Positions 53,235 to 60,984 of a DNA stretch of 64,000 nt are shown here, one piece after another. Below the pieces are notes generated by a model, which was given only the letters and a program-made list of their open reading frames with translations, was not told where the DNA came from and made no database searches. Both the position numbers and the translations under genes were made by a program. The stretch covers positions 248,001-312,000 of the forward strand of contig NZ_FPEH01000012.1 in assembly GCF_900117425.1 (NCBI RefSeq). Direction: 5' to 3'. Within the stretch, counting starts at the first letter, position 1. Each line of letters starts with the position of its first letter. This stretch comes from Novosphingobium sp. NDB2Meth1. Lineage in GTDB: Bacteria > Pseudomonadota > Alphaproteobacteria > Sphingomonadales > Sphingomonadaceae.

Positions 53235-54691
53235 GCGACACTTCCATCGAGGATCTGCAGCGTCTTGAGATCCGAGTGGAAATCGAGAGCATAGTCGCCG
53301 CCCTCGCGCCCGATGCCCGATATGCCGATACCGCCGAACGGTGCGGTGAGATCGCGCACGAGGAAGGTGTTAACCCAGACCGTGCCGCCGCGCACCGCCC
53401 GTCCGACACGATTGGCGCGGCTTTCGCTGCCGGTGTAGACGATGCCGGAGAGGCCATAGGCGGTGGAGTTGGCGAGGGCGACGCCTTCGGCTTCATCCTT
53501 GAACGTCTGGAACGTGAGAACCGGGCCGAAGACCTCATTCTGGACGACTTCGCTCTGGTTGTCTTTCGGGATGATGAGCGTCGGCTCGACCCAGTTGGCG
53601 CCTTCCTTGAAGCGCTTGCCGCCGCGCACGATGGTGTCACCTGCCGCACGGGCCCGGTCGATGAAACCGAGGACGCGCTCCGCGTGGACCGGGTGGATCA
53701 GGGCGGACATCGTGGTCGCGGGATCGCGGCTGTCGCCCATGACATGCGCGTCGGTATAGGCGTGGAACTTGGCGAGGAAGGTGTCCTTCACGCTCTCCTC
53801 GACGATGATGCGCGTGCCGGCCATGCAGACCTGGCCGCTGTCGTCGAACTGGCCGGCGGCCTTCTTCGCGGCGGCATCGATATCGGCATCGGCAAAGACG
53901 AGGAGGGGAGACTTGCCGCCAAGCTCGGCGGTGAAAGGCACGATGTTTTCCGCCGCCGCCTTGCCGATGATGCGGGCGGTCGGGACCGAGCCGGTGAAGC
54001 TGATGCGCTTGATGCGCGGATCGGAGGTGAGCGCGTTGCCGAGTTCGGCGCCGAGGCCCTGCACGATATTGAAGACGCCTGTGGGGAAGCCGGCTTCGGC
54101 GATCAGATCGGCGAGGACCGAGGCGGAGAGCGGGGACCAGTCGGCGGGCTTGAGGATCACGGTGTTGCCGGCGGCGAGGGCGGGGGCGCATTTCCATGTC
54201 GAGAGCATGAAGGGCGCGTTCCACGGCGTGATGATCAGCGCAGGGCCGGCGGGCATGCGGATGACGCGGTTCAGGGTGCCGCGCGAGGACCAGACGCGTT
54301 CCTCGTGCTGGGTCGCAAGGTCGGCATAGTTGCGGAAATTGGCCGCGCCGCGCAGGATCACGCGCAGGCGCAGGCTTTCGAGCAGCATGCCCATGTCGAG
54401 GCATTCGACCGTGGCCAGCTTTTCGACATTGGACTCGATAAGGTCCGCCAGCCGGTGCAGATAGGCGCCGCGTTTGGCTGCGGTGAGGGCGGCCCATGCC
54501 GGAAATGCTGCGGTGGCTGCGGCTGCAGCATGGGCGGCGGTCTCGGCATTGCCGCGCGCGATATCGGCGAGCTTGCGGTCCCAATCGAAGGGGCAGCGGG
54601 TCTCGAAGGTTTCGGGCGAAGAAACCCGCTCGCCGCCGATGAAATGGTCGGGCGAGACGGAGACGCCGTCGATATCGATGCGGGTCGGCAT
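53231..54691 (-). CDS. Aldehyde dehydrogenase, hydroxymuconic-semialdehyde dehydrogenase-like (HpaE-type)
   Basis: A 486-residue NAD(P) aldehyde dehydrogenase. C289 is the nucleophile (SGQVCMAGTR), the general base Glu lies in AELGGKSP, and ITPWNAPFMLSTWKCAPALA is the cofactor region. The C-terminal VNTFLVRDLTAPFGGIGISGIGREGGDYALD carries the VRDL feature of HpaE/XylG-type semialdehyde dehydrogenases. It may oxidise the ring-cleavage semialdehyde made by the HpaD-like enzyme, or the arylaldehyde released by the amine dehydrogenase. It lies 8 bp after the glutamine-synthetase-like gene in the same operon. Confidence 0.87.
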   Translation of the reverse strand: MPTRIDIDGVSVSPDHFIGGERVSSPETFETRCPFDWDRKLADIARGNAETAAHAAAAATAAFPAWAALTAAKRGAYLHRLADLIESNVEKLATVECLDMGMLLESLRLRVILRGAANFRNYADLATQHEERVWSSRGTLNRVIRMPAGPALIITPWNAPFMLSTWKCAPALAAGNTVILKPADWSPLSASVLADLIAEAGFPTGVFNIVQGLGAELGNALTSDPRIKRISFTGSVPTARIIGKAAAENIVPFTAELGGKSPLLVFADADIDAAAKKAAGQFDDSGQVCMAGTRIIVEESVKDTFLAKFHAYTDAHVMGDSRDPATTMSALIHPVHAERVLGFIDRARAAGDTIVRGGKRFKEGANWVEPTLIIPKDNQSEVVQNEVFGPVLTFQTFKDEAEGVALANSTAYGLSGIVYTGSESRANRVGRAVRGGTVWVNTFLVRDLTAPFGGIGISGIGREGGDYALDFHSDLKTLQILDGSVA

Positions 54692-54699
54692 GGTGGCTC

Positions 54700-56040
54700 T
54701 CAGATGTAGTGGAGGTAGTAGGCGGTCTGCTCTTCCGCCGACTTGCCGTCGAGAATGCGCACTTCCTCGCGCTTGATCGCGATGAAGTTGTCGACGAGGT
54801 CCTGCCCGATGGCGGCGGAGAGCACCGTGTCGGCTTCCAAAGCATCGAGTGCCGCGCCCAGATCGTGCGGGGTGTGGCGATCGGTGCTGATGGTTTCGAG
54901 ACCGTCGTTCAGCTCTTCGGGCGGAAGTTCGTAGCCGTTCTCGAGGCCGAGCAGGCCGGCCTGCAGCATGGCGGCCATCGCGAAGTAGGGGCTGGCGGCG
55001 CAATCGGCCATGCGGTGTTCGATGCGCGCGGCGGAGCCGGTTTCGGCGGAGACGCGGACCGTGACGCTGCGGTGGTCGATGCCCCAGTTGGCCCAGTAGC
55101 CCGAGAGGCTGGCGGGCTGGAGGCGGGCGTAGCTCTGGGTGAGCGGCGCCATGATCGCGGACAGCGCTTCGTGGTGGTGCAGCATGCCGGCGATGGCGCC
55201 CTGCATGGTGGGGGAGAGCTGGCCGCTGGCGACGTCGTTCGCGAAGACATTGCTGCCGTCGGACTGGGTGAAGCTGAGGTTGAAATGGAGGCCGCTGCCG
55301 CTCTTGTCGGCGAAAGGCTTGGGCAGGAAGGAAAGCAGGTAGCCGCGCTTGTAGAGCACCTCGCGCGCCATCTGGCGGAACAGGAAGGCATCGTCCGCCG
55401 CCTTCATCGCATCGGCAAAGCGCAAGGTGAGTTCGAACTGCGGGGCATCGAACTCGGCGTTGATCGATTCGATGGGAATGCCGCAAGCTGCTGCCGTGGC
55501 CCAGACTTCCTCGATCAGGCCGGCGGGATCGGCGAAGGGCCCGGTGCCGTAGACGAAGCCGCCGGGGGTGTCATAGGGGACCCATTCGCCATTTGCGCCG
55601 CGCTGGAAGACATAGGCTTCCATCTCGATGCCGACCATCGGATCGAGGCCTTTGGCGCGCCATGCTTCGATTGCACGGGCAAGGGCGGAGCGACCGCACA
55701 GCGCGAAGGGCTCGTTCTTGAAGCGCAGCGAACCGAGCGCGATCTGCGTGTTTGCTTCCCATGAGGGGCGCAGGTCGGCGGGGTCGAAGGTGACTTCCAT
55801 GTCCGGCAGGCCGGTGAGCAGGCCCCCCCCGGGGGCCGCGACAAGCTGCTTGTCGTAAGTGACGGCGAAGGTGCCGACACACATGCGGGCGTGGCCCTTG
55901 TGCGCCTCGCTCATCGGCACGTATTTGCCGCGCGCGAGGTTCAATTGGTCGGCGAAGAGGATGCGGCACCTTTCGAAACCTTTGGGTTCGAAGCCTTCGG
56001 CGCGCACCTGACCGGGCTCGATCTTGGACATGCGGTTCAT
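54700..56040 (-). CDS. Glutamine synthetase-like gamma-glutamyl amide ligase
   Basis: A 446-residue protein of the glutamine synthetase fold. IEMEAYVFQRG (metal E-x-E), SINAEFDAPQFELTLRF, FLPKPFADKSGSGLHFNLSF and RIEHRMADCAASPYFAMAAM correspond to the active-site segments of GS. It is too divergent to be GlnA and fits ligases that add gamma-glutamate to amines (PuuA, or the anilide-type TdnQ/AtdA1). The substrate is unknown; an amine is inferred from the neighbouring class I amidotransferase, GabD/GabT and amine dehydrogenase genes. GGGGAGAG precedes ATG 56040. An 8-G run on the coding strand (55823-55830) is in frame. Confidence 0.8.
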   Translation of the reverse strand: MNRMSKIEPGQVRAEGFEPKGFERCRILFADQLNLARGKYVPMSEAHKGHARMCVGTFAVTYDKQLVAAPGGGLLTGLPDMEVTFDPADLRPSWEANTQIALGSLRFKNEPFALCGRSALARAIEAWRAKGLDPMVGIEMEAYVFQRGANGEWVPYDTPGGFVYGTGPFADPAGLIEEVWATAAACGIPIESINAEFDAPQFELTLRFADAMKAADDAFLFRQMAREVLYKRGYLLSFLPKPFADKSGSGLHFNLSFTQSDGSNVFANDVASGQLSPTMQGAIAGMLHHHEALSAIMAPLTQSYARLQPASLSGYWANWGIDHRSVTVRVSAETGSAARIEHRMADCAASPYFAMAAMLQAGLLGLENGYELPPEELNDGLETISTDRHTPHDLGAALDALEADTVLSAAIGQDLVDNFIAIKREEVRILDGKSAEEQTAYYLHYI

Positions 56041-56051
56041 TTCTCTCCCCT

Positions 56052-57317
56052 TCAACGCGCGCTCACGCGTACCGGCAGATGCTTTATGCCGTGAATGAAG
56101 TTGCTGCGCAAAAAGGCGTGGTCGCTGACTTGCTCGATGCCGGTGAGGCGCTTCGCCAGTTCCTGCATGACGATGGCGACTTCGAGCTTGGCGAGCCACA
56201 TGCCGAGGCAGATATGCGGGCCGCCCTGGCCGAACGAGAGGAACGGATTGCGCTCGCGCCCCAAGTCGATGCGGTAGGGATCGGGTATCGCGGTCTCGTC
56301 GCGGTTGCCCGAGATGAACCACAGGAGGACCTTGTCGCCCTCGCGCACCTGCTTGCCGTGGAAAGTGAAATCGCGCGTGGCGGTGCGGCGGAAGTGGGTG
56401 GTGGGGGAGGCATAGCGGATCATTTCATCCGCTGCGCCTTCCCAGCTGTGGAAATCGCCGGACTGCAGGCGCTTGAGCAGCGACGGATCGTTGGCGAGCG
56501 CGTGGATCGTAGCCGAGATCGAATAGCGCGTGGTGTCGTTGCCGGCGGCGACGAGCAGGCAGAAGAAGTTGCGGAATTCGTCGCGCGACATCTGGGTCCC
56601 GCTGTTGGTCTTTTCGCGCACGAGGTTGAGCACGCCGATCTGCTCGCCGGCTTCCATGCGGTCGAGCAGCTTGTTCGCATAGTCGAACAACTCGATCGCG
56701 GCGGGGGAACGGAACGGGAGCATGCGGTAGGCATCGCTATCGAGCTGGTCGACAACGAAATCGGTGTAGTCCGGGTCCGCGTTGGAGATCAGCGCATCGC
56801 CCTTCTCCACGAGCCAAGGGCCGTCTTCCTGCGGCACGCCCATGATCTGCGCGAGCATCTGCATGGGCAGGCGCCGGGCGATGCGGTCGACTGCGTCGAA
56901 CTCGCCTTCCTCCAGCGCAACGTCGAGCAGTTCGGTGACGATCTGGCGGATCTGGTCCTCGAACTGGGCCACGGTGCCCTTGGCGAAGGCCTTGGAAACG
57001 AGCGCGCGGAAGCCGCGGTGGTGCGGCGCGTCGGTTTCCTGGAAGGTCTTTCGCGCTTCGACTTCCTCGGGGCTCTGGTCTTCCATGCGGATACCGCGCG
57101 CGGAGGACAGGAGGTCGGCCTGCCGGTTGAGCTCAAGGAGGTCGGCGTGACGGGTGACTGACCAGAAGCCCTTCTCGCCGCTGGTCATTTCCGACCAGGC
57201 CATCGGCTCCTCGCGGCGCATGCGGGCAAAGGTTTCGAACGGCGCGCCTTCGTTGAAGGCATCGAGCGAGGACAGATCGACATGGGGGTCGGTCTGGCGC
57301 GAGAATGCAAAGGACAT
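56052..57317 (-). CDS. Cytochrome P450
   Basis: A 421-residue soluble bacterial P450. The heme loop is FGQGGPHICLGMWLA with Cys at 370. The oxygen-activating I-helix reads LVAAGNDTTRYS, and the E-x-x-R helix lies before HFRRTATRDF. The AGNDTTRYS I-helix resembles steroid or terpene side-chain hydroxylases. No ferredoxin or reductase gene is adjacent, so redox partners must come from elsewhere. It heads the operon P450-ligase-ALDH and is divergent from the HpaD-like dioxygenase. AGGAGAGG precedes ATG 57317. The substrate is unknown. Confidence 0.9.
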   Translation of the reverse strand: MSFAFSRQTDPHVDLSSLDAFNEGAPFETFARMRREEPMAWSEMTSGEKGFWSVTRHADLLELNRQADLLSSARGIRMEDQSPEEVEARKTFQETDAPHHRGFRALVSKAFAKGTVAQFEDQIRQIVTELLDVALEEGEFDAVDRIARRLPMQMLAQIMGVPQEDGPWLVEKGDALISNADPDYTDFVVDQLDSDAYRMLPFRSPAAIELFDYANKLLDRMEAGEQIGVLNLVREKTNSGTQMSRDEFRNFFCLLVAAGNDTTRYSISATIHALANDPSLLKRLQSGDFHSWEGAADEMIRYASPTTHFRRTATRDFTFHGKQVREGDKVLLWFISGNRDETAIPDPYRIDLGRERNPFLSFGQGGPHICLGMWLAKLEVAIVMQELAKRLTGIEQVSDHAFLRSNFIHGIKHLPVRVSAR

Positions 57318-57468
57318 GGAACCTCTCCTGTTCGCTAATCGGGTTAGGCGCGCGCGGGCGGGGGGACTTGGCATAAGCGGACAGAGTGAGGCCGGGGCGC
57401 CTTGTACCCCTTCTTGTGCGCGCCCGGGAGGCCTATTGAGGCGGCCTACCGCAAGCAGGAGCCGCAAT

Positions 57469-58323
57469 ATGGGTGAGATCATCGGAGCCGGACTGGTCGC
57501 GCATGCGCCGACCATCATGATGTCCGAGGAAGATCGCTATGCGCTCAACGAGGGCAAGGAGATCAGCCTTGTGCCGGGGCTGCACCGGCTGAAGCGCGAA
57601 GTGCTCGATGTGCTGAAGCCCGATGTGATCGTGCTGTTCGATACGCACTGGTTCACCATCGTGGAGTTCTGCATTGCAGCACAGGCGCGGCGGACGGGGC
57701 TTTATACCTCGGACGAGCTGCCGCGCGGGATGAAGCAGATCCCCTATGACATTCCGGGCTGTCCGGAACTGGCCTTCGCGATGGCGCAGCGCGCGACCGA
57801 GCACGGCGTGCGCACCAATGCGATCGATGATCCGCACCTGCCGATGCACTACCCCACCGTGAACCTTTCGACCTTCCTGCAGGGCGAAGAGCAGTGGATT
57901 TCGGTGAGCCACGCCTATTCGGCCGAGCCGCACAACTTCCTCGGCGTTGGCGCAGGGATCGGGCAGGCGATCCGCGAATCGGACAAGCGCGTGGTGCTGA
58001 TCGCCAGCGGTTCGATGAGCCACCGGTTCTGGCCGTTCGACCAGATCGCGCAGCATGAGGCTTCGGACCCGATCCACATCTCCAGCCCCGAAGCGCGCGA
58101 GGCCGATCTGGAGCGGCTGCGCTGGTTCGCGGAAGGCAACCATGCGGCGGTGATCGACACGATGCCGGACTATCTGCGCCATGCGCCGGAGGCGCGCTTC
58201 GGGCATTACCTGATGATGGCGGCGGCCTGCGGGGGGCGCGAGTGGACGGCGAAGGGGCGGCAGTTTTCGGACTACGAGAACGCGACCGGGACCAGCCAGG
58301 TGCATGTTTGGTTTGATATGTGA
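57469..58323 (+). CDS. Class III extradiol dioxygenase, HpaD-like
   Basis: A 284-residue LigB-fold ring-cleavage dioxygenase. The N-terminal His ligand is H12 (GLVAHAPTI). VIVLFDTHWFTIVEF gives the second His, and LYTSDELPRGMKQIPYDIPGCPEL and LIASGSMSHRFWPFDQI match homoprotocatechuate 2,3-dioxygenase (HpaD/HpcB). It should open 3,4-dihydroxyphenylacetate or a close catechol. AGGAG 7 bases before ATG 57469 fixes the start. It is divergent from the P450 operon across 151 bp. Confidence 0.87.
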   Translation: MGEIIGAGLVAHAPTIMMSEEDRYALNEGKEISLVPGLHRLKREVLDVLKPDVIVLFDTHWFTIVEFCIAAQARRTGLYTSDELPRGMKQIPYDIPGCPELAFAMAQRATEHGVRTNAIDDPHLPMHYPTVNLSTFLQGEEQWISVSHAYSAEPHNFLGVGAGIGQAIRESDKRVVLIASGSMSHRFWPFDQIAQHEASDPIHISSPEAREADLERLRWFAEGNHAAVIDTMPDYLRHAPEARFGHYLMMAAACGGREWTAKGRQFSDYENATGTSQVHVWFDM

Positions 58324-58347
58324 GGCACCGCCACCTCGATCCCTTCG

Positions 58348-58424
58348 TCATTCCCGCGAAGGCGGGAACCCAGAGCCGCAAACGCCGCGCCTGCCGCTCT
58401 GGGTTCCCGCCTTCGCGGGAATGA
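58348..58424. repeat. REP-type perfect inverted repeat (28-bp arms)
   Basis: The left arm 58348-58375 begins TCATTCCCGCGAAGGCGGGA; the right arm 58397-58424 is its exact reverse complement; the loop is 21 nt. This CCCGCGAAGGCGGG type is a widespread bacterial intergenic palindrome. It lies 24 bp after the dioxygenase stop and may stabilise or end its mRNA. Confidence 0.88.
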
Positions 58425-58835
58425 CGAACTTGGTTGATATCCGAAGCTGTTGGATTTGGCGGCGCGGCGCTGCGGTGTTCGGGCATTGGGGAGTGATCGC
58501 GCGACCGGTGCGGCGCCTGCACTGGCGCTGCGGGGAGGGCGTCGTGTTCCGCGCAGGTGCGAGTGGCCGGATTGCGGAAGACATCCGGCGCAGCCTTTGC
58601 TGAAGATCATGGCCCGGGACCGGGATAGCGGCTCGCATGCGTGCCGGTCTTTGCTCGCACCGGGACGAAGCCGATGGGAGCCATGATCTGCGTGCTGGCG
58701 CGGTAGATTGCCTGGCCAAGGACTTGGGGGAGACCGCCCCACCTTGAACCCGCAGCCCGCACCGGTCGCGTTGGCGAGTTACCGCCAAAGGAGCGAGGGC
58801 GAGGCCGGCCTAGCCTGCTCCCGATCTGGGCGGGG

Positions 58836-58864
58836 CGTATAACCTATATGGTTCGTTTTGTCAA
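58836..58864 (-). promoter_or_regulatory. Orphan sigma70-type promoter with palindromic operator
   Basis: On the minus strand TTGACA (58859-58864) and TATACG (58836-58841) are separated by 17 bp. The spacer contains the palindrome AACCTATATGGTT (58841-58853), the same core as in the pcs promoter candidate at 44446-44460. Transcription would run left from about 58829, where no gene is recognised on the minus strand. Confidence 0.6.
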
Positions 58865-58935
58865 GGGTGACGTGTCTCTGTGAGCGCGGCGCGCCCCCAC
58901 CCGGCCTCCCCCGACCGGGGGAGGGGCAGGTTGCC

Positions 58936-59775
58936 TCAGCGCGAGAGCACCTTGGCTTCGATCCACGCGAGGATTTCGGCGCGGCGAGTGCGGTTGTCGA
59001 GGACGTCTTCGTCCACGCCCAGCTGCCATGCGAGGCCCGCGTTGGCGGGATCGGCGGCGAGGGCTTCGAGCTTTTCGCGGTAGCGGGCGAGTTCGGCCAT
59101 GTCGGCGAAGAAGCCCTGGGTGACCATGTCCTCGGCATAGAGCGTGTAGAGCTGGACGAGCTGGGCGAGGTCGAATTCGGGGTGGTACTGCACGGCCCAG
59201 ACTTCGCTGTTCGCCAGCGGGATCACCGCCGCCTGAATCTCGCTGTGCGCGTTGGAGGCGAGCAGGGTGGCGCTTTCGGGGAGGCGGATCACTTCGTCGT
59301 AGTGGATGCAGGGCGCGTCGAATACGGGGGCCTTGCCCTTGAACATCGGATGCGCGCGGCCCGCGTCATTGAGCAGGATCTTGCGGGCGAAGCCGACTTC
59401 GCGGCCCTTGGGGTTGTAGGCGACTTCGCCGCCTGCCGCGACGGCGGCGATCTGGAGGCCCCAGCATGAGCCGAAGATGGGGAGGCCCGCTTCGGCGGCT
59501 TGCTTGAGCAGGTCGATCTGGTTGGTGACGGCGAATTCGGCGTCGTAGGCGTGGAGCGCCGAGCCGGTGACGACGAAGCCCGCGTAGTCGGACCAGGTGC
59601 GGCCGCCGGGGATCGTCTCGCCCTCGTCGGCGCCGTTGAGGACGTCGAGCGCGATGTCCGGATAGTGCGCGGCGATGGCTTCGATGTAGATTTCGCTCGA
59701 GGTGCGCACGCCGAGTTCGTGGGCGCGGGCGCGCTTGGGGGCGGTGTTGCCTTCGAGCAGCAGCAGTCTGGTCAT
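58936..59775 (-). CDS. Class I glutamine amidotransferase-like protein
   Basis: A 279-residue GATase-1 fold protein. The nucleophile C104 is in GSCWGLQIAAVA and the partner H198/E200 are in VQYHPEFDLAQL. The C-terminus extends about 60 residues past the domain. Standalone members of this type sit beside GS-like ligases in aniline and amine degradation (TdnT/AtdA2-like) or act as gamma-glutamyl hydrolases. It could cleave the gamma-glutamyl product of the ligase at 54700-56040. AGGA precedes ATG 59775. Confidence 0.8.
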   Translation of the reverse strand: MTRLLLLEGNTAPKRARAHELGVRTSSEIYIEAIAAHYPDIALDVLNGADEGETIPGGRTWSDYAGFVVTGSALHAYDAEFAVTNQIDLLKQAAEAGLPIFGSCWGLQIAAVAAGGEVAYNPKGREVGFARKILLNDAGRAHPMFKGKAPVFDAPCIHYDEVIRLPESATLLASNAHSEIQAAVIPLANSEVWAVQYHPEFDLAQLVQLYTLYAEDMVTQGFFADMAELARYREKLEALAADPANAGLAWQLGVDEDVLDNRTRRAEILAWIEAKVLSR

Positions 59776-59790
59776 GAGTGGTCCTGAAGA

Positions 59791-60777
59791 TCAGTGTGCG
59801 GTGCCGGCGAGCTGTGCGCGGTAGGCCTGCGGGGATTGGCCGCTCCAGCGGTGGAAGGCGCGCGTGAAATTGCTGTGTTCGGCATAGCCCAGCCTTAGCG
59901 CGATCTGCGCGATCGACAAATCGGGGCGGACGCGAAATTCGAACACCGCCTGCCGCATGCGGCATTCATCAAGCACTTGCTGGAACGAGGAGCCCTGCTC
60001 GGTGAGCTTGCGGCGCAGGGTGCGGCTCGACATGCCCATTTCGCGGGCGAAACGCTCCTGCTCGATCGCTTGAGTATTGAGATCGCGCAGGACCATCTGG
60101 CTGAGGCGATCGACCAGCGGGGTTTCGCGGCGCTTGGTGACGATCGAGCGGGTGAGCTGGCGCACGTCGACCGCACCGGGTTGGGCCGTCGGCAGCGCGA
60201 GATCGAGCAGCACGGCGGGGAAGCGGATCTGGTTGGTATCGGCGCCGAACGTGCAGGGCGCGCAGACGACCTTGCCGATATCGCCGCGCATTTCGTGGCT
60301 CTCGGCTTCGAACGCGAACTCGATCTTGTCCCAATGCCCACGCGTGCCGCGCTTGAGGATCTGGCTGACGATGCCGAGGGTGAACATCGCATCATGATGG
60401 CGCGGCCAGATATCGGGATCGAGAATGCGGTAGCTGACCGAGGCCATGTCGTCCTCGAGGCCAAGGCGGATATCGGTGCAGTCCTGCAGGAGCGAGAAGT
60501 AATCGACGAGGCGGCGCAGCGCGGAACCGACGCGGCCGGCGGAGTTGATGGCATCGCCGAGCGGGCCGAGCGCGGCGAGATCGTAGGTGCCGCCGGCGAG
60601 CCAGGGAATCGCGACATCGCGGGTGCGGGTGACGACATTCTCGGAAAAGCGGACGAATTCGGCCAGCGGCATCGAGTCCGGCGGCGGGCCGTCACCCAGC
60701 ATGGGCGCGGCGGCGGTGTCTTCCAGAAAGCTCTCCCAGCCGTTCATTGCGGCGGCGCGTACGGTCGCAGGTGCCAT
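59791..60777 (-). CDS. AraC family regulator (OruR/ArgR-type)
   Basis: A 328-residue regulator with an N-terminal ligand domain of the arabinose-binding type used by OruR-like proteins and a C-terminal AraC helix-turn-helix (FAREMGMSSRTLRRKLTEQGSSF, then IAQIALRLGYAEHSNFTRAFHRWSGQSPQAYR). It lies 15 bp from the amidotransferase and is divergent from an MFS transporter. It probably responds to an amine or amino-acid derivative and controls the MFS-gabD-gabT unit. Confidence 0.86.
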   Translation of the reverse strand: MAPATVRAAAMNGWESFLEDTAAAPMLGDGPPPDSMPLAEFVRFSENVVTRTRDVAIPWLAGGTYDLAALGPLGDAINSAGRVGSALRRLVDYFSLLQDCTDIRLGLEDDMASVSYRILDPDIWPRHHDAMFTLGIVSQILKRGTRGHWDKIEFAFEAESHEMRGDIGKVVCAPCTFGADTNQIRFPAVLLDLALPTAQPGAVDVRQLTRSIVTKRRETPLVDRLSQMVLRDLNTQAIEQERFAREMGMSSRTLRRKLTEQGSSFQQVLDECRMRQAVFEFRVRPDLSIAQIALRLGYAEHSNFTRAFHRWSGQSPQAYRAQLAGTAH

Positions 60778-60852
60778 GCTGTCTCCCCGAGGCCTGTAAT
60801 CTTGTGATGTGTTCTTATGATGCGAGGCTAAGCGATTCGCTGGCTACGAATA

Positions 60853-60877
60853 TTGATCTAAATCATCAAAAGATGAT
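60853..60877. promoter_or_regulatory. FNR/CRP-like box overlapping a second palindrome
   Basis: TTGATCTAAATCAT (60853-60866) differs from the FNR consensus TTGAT-N4-ATCAA at one base. It overlaps a perfect inverted repeat ATCATC-AAAA-GATGAT (60862-60877). Both lie in the AraC/MFS divergent gap, an A/T-rich island in GC-rich DNA. Confidence 0.5.
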
Positions 60878-60984
60878 CGAAAATTTCACTGGCGAGGGCA
60901 TGGACGCCGCGTCCGGAATGTCCGATCCTGCCAAGCGGGGCGGCCCCTGCCATGCAAGGGCGGCGATGACAGTCGGGAGATACC

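Larger units (their letters stand above)
58324..58935. other. 612-bp non-coding stretch with REP hairpin and orphan promoter
   Basis: Between the dioxygenase stop and the amidotransferase stop. It contains a perfect 28-bp inverted repeat (58348-58424) and, at 58836-58864, a near-consensus minus-strand promoter reading left into sequence with no recognised gene. Short open frames on either strand have arginine/proline-rich compositions typical of spurious frames. Confidence 0.7.

Noticed and set aside
54700..56040. Housekeeping glutamine synthetase GlnA
   Set aside because: The active-site segments are present but strongly diverged (for example FLPKPFADKSGSGLHF) and the context is catabolic, so an amine ligase fits better.
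58741..58800. GGTTCAA element resembling a tRNA T-loop
   Set aside because: No acceptor, D-arm or anticodon stem can be folded around it.
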